Below, in pieces: positions 1 to 5,077 of a stretch of 8,618 nt of DNA. A model generated the notes under the pieces. That model did not search any database and was not told the DNA's origin. It worked only from the letters and a program-made list of their open reading frames with translations. The DNA is from CAZQYC01 sp043746555 (lineage in GTDB: Bacteria; Pseudomonadota; Gammaproteobacteria; Steroidobacterales; Steroidobacteraceae). The stretch covers positions 1-8,618 of the forward strand of contig JAYTQU010000352.1 in assembly GCA_043746555.1 (NCBI GenBank), written 5' to 3'. Made by a program: the position numbers and the translations under genes. Position 1 is the first letter of the stretch. The number at the start of each line of letters is the position of its first letter.

Positions 1-1492
1 CTTGATTTGCTCGTTGTTCGTACTCCGCATAGGAGATATCCCTTTCGCGGTCCTTAACGACAATCGCTTTTGGATTCGAATCTGCGTATGCGTCGAATAT
101 TTCGTGTATTGCACCAGACGAATGAGAATCGACAACTTGCACTTGACTCCTCACGTCGAGAGGTTCGACTCGTTTCGGTTCGGCGAATGACAATTCACGC
201 AGTCGCCCACACTCGCCATTTGCCAGCGCGATCAGGAACCGATGAAAGTTTTCGAGATGGGCTTCGAGTTCCCACTCCCGATAGTTGATAGGGCAGGCAT
301 CCAATCTAATACTTTGATTGCCGGACGCGCCTATAAAAACAAAGATCGAGAAATCGTCGACATACAGCGTTGACATTAGCCGGGGTGTACCGAATACATC
401 GCCAAAGCGGATGTTGGTCGAATATGGCAAGGCGTTGATCGAGACCGAGCAATGTTTCAGCTCGCCATATTTTATTCTCTGAAATCGTCGAATATCCGCC
501 CGCTTCATCCGCCGATGAGTAAGCGCCGCGCGAACTTGTTCGTTAATCGACTGCAAGGATTCCTGAAGACCGAGATCGGGATTCATTTTAATCGTGACCG
601 GCAAAACATTGACGCAGGCGGCGATGAGCATGTTCATCCAAGGCTCGACACGGCCGTGAGTCGGCAGCTCGATTGTGACGTAGTCGAACTGCGTTGCGCG
701 GTGTAGATAAAGACAAAACGCAGCGATGAAAAGCTGCGGTAGTCTTAGTTGCAGCGAGTTCGCAATTTCCGAAAGGCTCGAAGACAACGTTTGGTCAAGT
801 CGCAAAAGCGAGGACTGCAAAGTTGGCCGATTCTGCATTGAAGCGATCCGGCGAGCTGCCAACGTCGTGGGCACTGGACAAGTATTGCTCCAATACTCTC
901 GATCAAGAGATTGTTGTTCTGACGAACCATAGTTCTCGTGATAGCGAAGATAGTCTTCGAACTGCGATTGATCATCGCTAGGAAAATGAGACGCGTCTGT
1001 TTGCAGCCGGCCATAGGTGTCAGCGACAAGGTCCTTAAACAACTTGAGGCCGACACCATCGATAATTAGATGATGAAATTGACAATACCAATAGAGTTTC
1101 TGGTCGCCCAGACGCAATAGGCCAAAACGATATAGTTCTGTACTTAATGGATCGAAGCATTGTTGCCGCTGCTGCTCCATCCATTCCATTGCTTTCGAAT
1201 GTGGATCCTGCGCATTGCTTACGTCGACTTGCATAACACGAGGGCAGACGTTGAGATCAACGATCTGCATGACTCGATGGCCGCGGGCTACAAGCCGTAA
1301 TCTGAAGGAGACGCGCCTTGCAACGACTCGGCTGATGGCGATTTCAAGCAGCGCTACATCGATCGACGTTTGGAATTCAACGTAGTCGGCTAAGTTGTAG
1401 GCCTGTGCTTTTTCGGGGTGACTCTGTAGATCTGCCAAAATCAACAGTTGAACTGGGCTCAAAGCCAGATCGGTTGTCGCTGGTGTGGTCAT
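1..1492 (-). CDS. Non-ribosomal peptide synthetase, N-terminal condensation domain and start of adenylation domain (partial, runs off left edge)
   Basis: The minus-strand frame is open for 497 codons from the ATG at 1492 to base 1 with no stop. It encodes the beginning of an NRPS, a multimodular enzyme that builds peptides on carrier proteins. The condensation domain spans about residues 8-435. It has a C1-like LSPVQ at 11-15, the catalytic motif HHLIIDG at 140-146 (His141 as the base), a C4-like FEDYLRY at 178-184 and a C5-like ACVNVLPV at 292-299. The C2 region near 57-66 is degenerate. Residues 462-497 (IHEIFDAYADSNPKA, then ISYAEYEQRANQ) match the start of an adenylation domain, so the order is C-A with the rest outside the window. 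The condensation domain comes first with almost no preceding sequence, so the donor should arrive from a separate carrier or be an acyl starter. The YWYCQFHH context recalls EntF (from memory). An in-frame TAG about 60 bases upstream with no other start codon between fixes ATG 1492. The ribosome site is weak (AGTAGG). GC is lower than in the chromosomal genes. Confidence 0.93.
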   Translation of the reverse strand, partial: MTTPATTDLALSPVQLLILADLQSHPEKAQAYNLADYVEFQTSIDVALLEIAISRVVARRVSFRLRLVARGHRVMQIVDLNVCPRVMQVDVSNAQDPHSKAMEWMEQQRQQCFDPLSTELYRFGLLRLGDQKLYWYCQFHHLIIDGVGLKLFKDLVADTYGRLQTDASHFPSDDQSQFEDYLRYHENYGSSEQQSLDREYWSNTCPVPTTLAARRIASMQNRPTLQSSLLRLDQTLSSSLSEIANSLQLRLPQLFIAAFCLYLHRATQFDYVTIELPTHGRVEPWMNMLIAACVNVLPVTIKMNPDLGLQESLQSINEQVRAALTHRRMKRADIRRFQRIKYGELKHCSVSINALPYSTNIRFGDVFGTPRLMSTLYVDDFSIFVFIGASGNQSIRLDACPINYREWELEAHLENFHRFLIALANGECGRLRELSFAEPKRVEPLDVRSQVQVVDSHSSGAIHEIFDAYADSNPKAIVVKDRERDISYAEYEQRANQ

Positions 1493-1634
1493 ACGCCTAC
1501 TATCCGTTGGCTGCTTGTCGCTGCGTCCATATTGATTGGCGCGGGTTCTTCTCTACGCGCGTCTGAATGACAACGAACACGCTTGCAGGTTGCATAGTCG
1601 GTGCCATAACGTGCGCTGGAACTTCTTAGCCAAA

Positions 1635-1661
1635 AGTATACCGTACGGCATGTCGAGTCAA
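1635..1661 (-). promoter_or_regulatory. Candidate promoter for the NRPS gene
   Basis: On the minus strand TTGACT (1656-1661) and TATACT (1635-1640) resemble the -35 and -10 boxes of a sigma-70 promoter, each 5/6 to consensus. The 15-base spacer is shorter than the usual 17. The spacer holds the exact palindrome CCGTACGG (1641-1648), a place where a repressor could sit. Transcription would begin near 1628 and give a leader of about 136 bases before the NRPS start. The remaining gap between the NRPS and the integrase (1493-1693) holds nothing else I can support. Confidence 0.45.
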
Positions 1662-1693
1662 CTTTGCAATTTGACCAATCGCAAACATTCTGA

Positions 1694-2764
1694 TTAGTCG
1701 CTATCATGAAGACGACGAGAAAGGTGCTCCCGGGTATCGGGACTGTGATTCGTATAGCGTTTTAGTTCGTTCCACGATTCGTGCAACGTGAACTGCGCAA
1801 CTTCGTGAATTTGATATCCGCGTTCAAACAATCGACTCGTCGCTTCATGTCGTAGATCGTGGAAGCGCAGATCTTGGATGCCAAGAATTCCGCATGCGCG
1901 CGTGAACGCTGCGCTGATACTCTTCGGATCATATGGAAAGAAGTAGTCGCTGCTCTTGGGTTGTCGTTCCAGAACGCTCCACCCTTCGGGCGTAAATTTG
2001 AACCGCTTGTGATTACCTTCTTTCGCTGTCGGATGTTTTGCGTCGCGGAGTAGTCCTGTCAGCACTTCTGCATTGGCGTCTCGTCGCTCAAGGCGGCAGA
2101 TTTCTGATTCACGTCTCGCCGAATGGATTGCAAACCAGAAGATGTCTCGCATTGGAATTTTCGAGCGGCCGTCGCGACTTCGAAAATGCGCATCGAGTGT
2201 CGCAAGTTCATCGTTTGTTGGACGTCTATCACGTCGCCTGCTTTTTGCTACGAGCCTCAATTCGCGACACGCCGTGCGAGCCTCTTGAACGATCTCCGGT
2301 CGTACCGGAATTGCTTGCACGCTTTTGGCGGCGCGTAGAACCACACCAATCCAGGTTAGGTCGTTGCCGACGGTGGCAGGGCCTGCGCCTGCGGCGCGAC
2401 GTGATCGCACATGATCGATCAGCTCCGCGGAAGTCATTGCCAGCGCGTTACTCAGACTTATCGGGTGTTTCTCTAGAAACTCGAGTTGTGCCTGTTTCGT
2501 ACGCTGCCACTTGGAGACGGTCTTGAATGCATCGATATACCATCGAATTAATTCGCGTAGCGATGTTTCTCCGTATTGTGCAGCCACGAGAGCCCCGGGA
2601 TTTTCGAGGGCTACCTCGCGACTCTTCGCCCACTTCTCGGCGGCAGCTCGATGCGCGAATGTCTTCGCTTCTTGGTGAATGACTTCCGCTTGCTTTCGGA
2701 TGCGAATAATCGCCGTGTAGCGTATGGTTTTGTCGGCTTGTTTACGGGCTCTGATCGTGGCCAT
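1694..2764 (-). CDS. int: Tyrosine-type site-specific recombinase (integrase), probably dusA-targeting
   Basis: A 356-residue integrase that would cut and join DNA at an attachment site through a 3'-phosphotyrosine intermediate. The N-terminal part (about 1-60) looks like an arm-binding domain, about 65-170 is the core-binding helical domain, and about 180-350 is catalytic. All active-site residues are visible: Arg218 in SARRESEI, Lys243 in DAKHP, His302 and Arg305 in FHDLRHE, His328 in TLHES, and the nucleophile Tyr337 in KRYTN. The usual Gly before the third His is Leu here. The frame can be extended to a GTG at 2800, but ATG 2764 (MATIRARKQ) is preferred because AAGGAA sits 7 bases upstream and the extension would lie in an inverted repeat. 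The gene faces away from dusA, which fits the dusA-associated integrase arrangement. The gene is intact, so the element may still be mobile; the precise family assignment is inference. Confidence 0.93.
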   Translation of the reverse strand: MATIRARKQADKTIRYTAIIRIRKQAEVIHQEAKTFAHRAAAEKWAKSREVALENPGALVAAQYGETSLRELIRWYIDAFKTVSKWQRTKQAQLEFLEKHPISLSNALAMTSAELIDHVRSRRAAGAGPATVGNDLTWIGVVLRAAKSVQAIPVRPEIVQEARTACRELRLVAKSRRRDRRPTNDELATLDAHFRSRDGRSKIPMRDIFWFAIHSARRESEICRLERRDANAEVLTGLLRDAKHPTAKEGNHKRFKFTPEGWSVLERQPKSSDYFFPYDPKSISAAFTRACGILGIQDLRFHDLRHEATSRLFERGYQIHEVAQFTLHESWNELKRYTNHSPDTREHLSRRLHDSD

Positions 2765-2770
2765 AATCTG

Positions 2771-2776
2771 TTCCTT
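2771..2776 (-). promoter_or_regulatory. Ribosome binding site deciding the integrase start
   Basis: The minus strand reads AAGGAA followed by 7 bases and the ATG at 2764. This good Shine-Dalgarno match favours ATG 2764 over the upstream GTG at 2800. One base separates it from the foot of the inverted repeat at 2778-2802, so a hairpin there could affect translation of the integrase. Confidence 0.7.
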
Positions 2777-2777
2777 G

Positions 2778-2802
2778 AGGTGACAAGCTATTCTTGTCAC
2801 CT
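2778..2802. repeat. Perfect 10-bp inverted repeat in the integrase leader
   Basis: AGGTGACAAG (2778-2787) and CTTGTCACCT (2793-2802) are perfect reverse complements around the 5-base spacer CTATT. The repeat lies in the 102-base region between the divergent integrase and dusA genes, beside the integrase ribosome site. It may be an operator bound by an island regulator, an RNA hairpin in the integrase leader, or an arm site of the recombinase. The sequence does not decide between these. Confidence 0.75.
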
Positions 2803-2821
2803 TTATGGCACCTTGGCAAGT

Positions 2822-2858
2822 TATAAATTCACACGAACCCGCAGAAATATCGCATAAT
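2822..2858 (+). promoter_or_regulatory. AT-rich control region upstream of dusA with weak promoter-like boxes
   Basis: The region contains TATAAA (2822-2827), which has no good -35 box at normal distance. It also contains the pair TTCACA (2828-2833) and CATAAT (2853-2858) with a long 19-base spacer. The second pair would start transcription next to the dusA ATG and give an almost leaderless mRNA, which would agree with the absence of a ribosome site there. If the island hypothesis is right, this DNA belongs to the island and now drives dusA. No convincing integrase promoter was found on the opposite strand apart from a TATAAC-like -10. Confidence 0.25.
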
Positions 2859-2866
2859 TAGCCCGC

Positions 2867-3946
2867 ATGAATACGCCGGAAAAAATAGAACCAAACGCAG
2901 CGAATAAAGCTATTTCGCTGGATCGGCGTGTATGTGTAGCGCCGATGATGGACTACACGGATCGCCATTTTCGTTATTTGTTGCGATGTTTAAGTCCGAG
3001 CGCGCTGCTCTACACGGAGATGATCACGACTCAGGCGATACTGCGTGGCGATGTGAGGCGTCATTTGCAGTTCGATGCGAGTGAGCATCCGGTTGCATTG
3101 CAATTAGGGGGCAGTGAACCGAGTGAGTTGGCTCAAGCAGCGAAGATCGGCGCCGAGTTCGGTTACGATGAAATCAATTTGAATTGCGGGTGTCCGAGCG
3201 ATCGCGTGAAGAGCGGACGCTTTGGCGCGTGCTTGATGGCCGAACCACCGCGCGTTGCCGACGGTGTCGCCGCGATGCGCGCGGTCGTGAACGTGCCCGT
3301 GACGGTGAAGTGTCGGATTGGGATTGAACCGAGTGCCGCCATTGACGATTATGAGTTCCTGTGCCGATTTATCGCGACGATCGCTCAAGCCGGATGCGAC
3401 GTTTTTATTGTGCATGCGCGCAAGGCAATCCTCACGGGGTTGAGTCCGAAAGAAAATCGCGAAATTCCACCATTGCGATTCGATGTGGCTCGACGCTTAC
3501 GAAGCGACTTCCCCCAGCTCACCCTAATCGTGAACGGCGGCATCCGCACGCTCGATCAAGCACAAGAACAATTGCAAGCATTCGATGGGGTGATGATGGG
3601 GCGCGCGATCTGCGATCATCCTTATCGCTTGGCTGAATTGCATCGACGACTTCATGAGTCGACGTGGGTGCCGACGCGCGAATCGGTCATCGAGCGATAT
3701 CTTCCGTATTGCCACGCGCGACTGGCTGAGGGTCATCGCCTTGCACCGATGTTGCGACATGTATTGACTCTCTATGCGGGATTGCCGCGCGCTCGGTCTT
3801 GGCGCCGCTTCATCAGCGAACGCGCCACACTTGCGAGCACAAGGCCGGAAATACTGCTTGAAGCATTGCGAATTGTAGCGCCGCTGTCGGGCCTATCGCC
3901 GTCGAGCACGATGGTGCCCGGTATGAGATCGCAAAGCATCGCCTAA
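2867..3946 (+). CDS. dusA: tRNA-dihydrouridine(20/20a) synthase DusA
   Basis: A 359-residue FMN enzyme that reduces uridine to dihydrouridine in the D-loop of tRNA with NADPH. The DusA type is clear from VAPMMDYTDRHFRY (24-37), LLYTEMITT (47-55), HPVALQLGG (74-82) and NLNCGCPSDRV (104-114), where Cys109 is the catalytic acid. Further matches are GRFGACLM (117-124), HARKA (183-187), GLSPKENREIPPL (191-203) and the flavin-phosphate segments NGGI (223-226) and GVMMGRA (241-247). The length is normal for the family, with about 20 extra residues at the C-terminus. ATG 2867 has no Shine-Dalgarno sequence. The first 23 residues are variable and AT-rich, whereas DNA beyond about 3000 is GC-rich, which suggests that the island supplies the 5' end. 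The gene itself looks intact. Confidence 0.96.
   Translation: MNTPEKIEPNAANKAISLDRRVCVAPMMDYTDRHFRYLLRCLSPSALLYTEMITTQAILRGDVRRHLQFDASEHPVALQLGGSEPSELAQAAKIGAEFGYDEINLNCGCPSDRVKSGRFGACLMAEPPRVADGVAAMRAVVNVPVTVKCRIGIEPSAAIDDYEFLCRFIATIAQAGCDVFIVHARKAILTGLSPKENREIPPLRFDVARRLRSDFPQLTLIVNGGIRTLDQAQEQLQAFDGVMMGRAICDHPYRLAELHRRLHESTWVPTRESVIERYLPYCHARLAEGHRLAPMLRHVLTLYAGLPRARSWRRFISERATLASTRPEILLEALRIVAPLSGLSPSSTMVPGMRSQSIA
2948..2968. other. Candidate island attachment site within dusA
   Basis: This 21-base stretch begins with ATGG and ends with CCAT and encodes the strongly conserved MDYTDRH segment. Islands of dusA-associated integrases insert into the 5' part of dusA and regenerate the reading frame, so the crossover should be in or near this sequence. 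GC rises from about 43% just before it to about 62% shortly after. The partner site at the other island end is outside the window, so the exact core cannot be defined. Confidence 0.35.
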
Positions 3947-3986
3947 CTGCGATTTTCCCTGTTTTGATGCGGGAATACGCTCGCAG
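3947..3986. terminator. Nested inverted repeats directly after dusA
   Basis: CTGCGA (3947-3952) can pair with TCGCAG (3981-3986), and inside it TTCCC (3955-3959) with GGGAA (3971-3975). The structure starts at the base after the dusA stop, which suits a transcription end. No T-run follows, so intrinsic termination is uncertain. Confidence 0.3.
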
Positions 3987-4004
3987 TGTTCGGCCGCGTC
4001 GCTG

Positions 4005-4018
4005 GTCATGCGCATGAC
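4005..4018. promoter_or_regulatory. 14-bp perfect palindrome upstream of the cyclase promoter
   Basis: GTCATGCGCATGAC reads the same on both strands. Its centre lies about 46 bases upstream of the transcription start predicted from the TATAAT at 4046-4051, a typical position for a dimeric activator. It does not match the TGTGA-N6-TCACA consensus of CRP-type regulators. The regulator is unknown. Confidence 0.4.
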
Positions 4019-4045
4019 GGGTCCAGGTTGCCGCCAGGTTATGTA

Positions 4046-4051
4046 TATAAT
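4046..4051 (+). promoter_or_regulatory. -10 element of the cyclase promoter
   Basis: An exact TATAAT precedes the cyclase gene by 69 bases. No recognisable -35 box lies at 16-18 bases upstream, so the promoter may depend on an activator, for which the palindrome at 4005-4018 is a candidate. Transcription would start near 4058. Confidence 0.55.
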
Positions 4052-4057
4052 GTCCCT

Positions 4058-4120
4058 TGCAGTCAGGGAGTTCTGGGCTCCGAAAGGGACCCCGAAACCA
4101 AGGCCTAGCGACGGTAGGGT
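4058..4120 (+). promoter_or_regulatory. GC-rich foldable leader of the cyclase mRNA; weak resemblance to a c-di-GMP-I riboswitch
   Basis: The predicted 63-base leader contains a GAAA-capped hairpin: GGGCTCC (4074-4080), loop GAAA (4082-4085 region) and GGGACCC, with one internal mismatch. A competing GGAG/CTCC pairing is possible. After it come CGAAACC, GGCCTA and GGTAGGGTATGGG, the last of which includes the start codon. The order GAAA loop, GGGAC, AAA-containing junction, GGCCTA, GGTAGG recalls the GEMM-I (c-di-GMP-I) aptamer from memory. However, the conserved GCAAAGCC core is not intact and no closing P1 helix was found. There is no normally spaced Shine-Dalgarno sequence, since AGGG is one base from the ATG, so the leader may influence translation. 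Confidence 0.25.
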
Positions 4121-5023
4121 ATGGGAAAAGATATAGAACTAGCCATTTTGTTTGCCGATGTGGTCGGCAGCACACGTATCTATGAGGTCATGGGCGACGC
4201 GCGTGCGCGCGACATGATTTTGAAGTGCGTAGAGATCATGCGAACCGCCACCGAGCTCAATCAGGGCACGGTGATCAAGACCATTGGCGACGAGATCATG
4301 GCGACCTTTCCCAGCGCCGATTCGGCGCTCAATGCCGGCAGTCGCATGCAACACGACATCCGCTCGCATTCCGAGCTGCAAGTCGAAGGCCAGTCGGTCG
4401 CGATTCGCATCGGTTGTCACTTTGGCCCGGTCGTGCTTGAGAATCGCGATATTTTCGGCGCGGCCGTGCATACGGCCAATCGCATGACGAGTCAGGCCAA
4501 GGCCGGGCAAATCATGGTCACGGCGGCGATGGTTGATCGCTTGGCACCCGAGTGGCGCTCGGCCTGTCGACAAATCGACATCGCGATGTTGCGGGGTAAG
4601 GCGAACGAAGACGAGTTATTCGAAGTGTTGTGGCAAAAGGAAGACGCTACCAGCATGCTGCCGGCTCTGGCGATGGGTCGATTGCAAGAGAGACGTCCGC
4701 GACGCTTACACCTGAATATTCAGGGACTGGATCTGGTGGTGGATGACCGACACACCAACATCGCCATCGGCCGCGCGGAAGAAAACGATGTGGTCGTCAA
4801 AGGCAATCTCATTTCCCGACTGCACGCGCGCATCGAATTCAATCGTAATAAGTTCATTTTGGTGGATCAAAGCACCAATGGGACTTTTGTGATGACGGGC
4901 GAGGGCGAGGAGTCCTTCGTGCGTCGCGATAGCATGCCGCTCAAGGGCGAAGGAATGATCGGTTTCGGCAAAGCGCCCGAAGACAACTCGCCGCTGACTC
5001 TGCGATTTAATTGCGAGGAGTGA
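4121..5023 (+). CDS. Class III adenylate cyclase with C-terminal FHA domain
   Basis: A 300-residue cytoplasmic protein expected to make cAMP from ATP. The cyclase domain covers about 1-170. Metal-binding Asp13 lies in LFADVVGST and Asp57 in TIGDEIMATF. The base-selecting pair Lys53 (VIKTIG) and Asp110 (DIFG) points to ATP rather than GTP. Arg121 of the V-x-x-A-x-R motif is present, but the Asn four residues before it, which stabilises the transition state, is His117, so activity may be altered. The FHA domain (about 195-298) keeps Gly217-Arg218, Ser232, His235 and Asn253-Gly254 and should bind a phosphothreonine partner, which may regulate the cyclase. No membrane segment is seen. An in-frame TAG two codons upstream makes ATG 4121 the first possible start. 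The gene has its own promoter and is convergent with pckG. Confidence 0.92.
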   Translation: MGKDIELAILFADVVGSTRIYEVMGDARARDMILKCVEIMRTATELNQGTVIKTIGDEIMATFPSADSALNAGSRMQHDIRSHSELQVEGQSVAIRIGCHFGPVVLENRDIFGAAVHTANRMTSQAKAGQIMVTAAMVDRLAPEWRSACRQIDIAMLRGKANEDELFEVLWQKEDATSMLPALAMGRLQERRPRRLHLNIQGLDLVVDDRHTNIAIGRAEENDVVVKGNLISRLHARIEFNRNKFILVDQSTNGTFVMTGEGEESFVRRDSMPLKGEGMIGFGKAPEDNSPLTLRFNCEE

Positions 5024-5029
5024 GAGCGA

Positions 5030-5054
5030 AGCGCAGTACAGAGACGTCTGCGCT
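5030..5054. terminator. Inverted repeat between the convergent cyclase and pckG genes
   Basis: AGCGCAG (5030-5036) and CTGCGCT (5048-5054) pair perfectly over an 11-base loop in the 54-base gap between the two stop codons. The position suits a shared terminator for both strands. There is no T-run on either side, so it is a weak or factor-dependent candidate. Confidence 0.4.
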
Positions 5055-5077
5055 CGATTGATGAAGTCGGCGTTCCG

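Larger units (their letters stand above)
1..2968. mobile_element. Right end of a probable genomic island inserted at dusA (partial)
   Basis: Three observations support an island: a complete tyrosine recombinase gene lies next to the 5' end of dusA in divergent orientation, the neighbouring cargo is an NRPS gene, and GC is lower here than in the chromosomal genes to the right. Tyrosine integrases next to the 5' end of dusA (dusA-associated integrases) are a known family that mobilises diverse islands and prophages while leaving dusA intact. The left end of the island is beyond base 1, and no second copy of the dusA 5' sequence was noticed inside the window. The right boundary is inferred to lie within the conserved dusA 5' sequence near 2948-2968. 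Confidence 0.6.

Noticed and set aside
745..1059. 104-codon minus-strand ORF and short plus-strand ORFs in 1-1490
   Set aside because: They are other frames of the NRPS gene, whose condensation-domain motifs clearly mark the true frame.
1489..1707. 72-codon minus-strand ORF whose TGA overlaps the NRPS ATG in ATGA style
   Set aside because: The protein is Cys/Ser/Arg-rich and looks random, overlaps the integrase end and covers the likely NRPS promoter. The stop/start overlap can arise by chance.
2038..2526. 162-codon plus-strand ORF
   Set aside because: It lies antisense to the integrase, which has all catalytic residues; the product has no recognisable motif.
2867..3946. dusA disrupted by the island
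   Set aside because: All conserved DusA motifs, including the N-terminal VAPMMDYTDRH and Cys109, are present in one open frame.
4005..4018. CRP/Clp binding site for the cyclase promoter
   Set aside because: The palindrome lacks the TGTGA and TCACA half-sites and their 6-base spacer.
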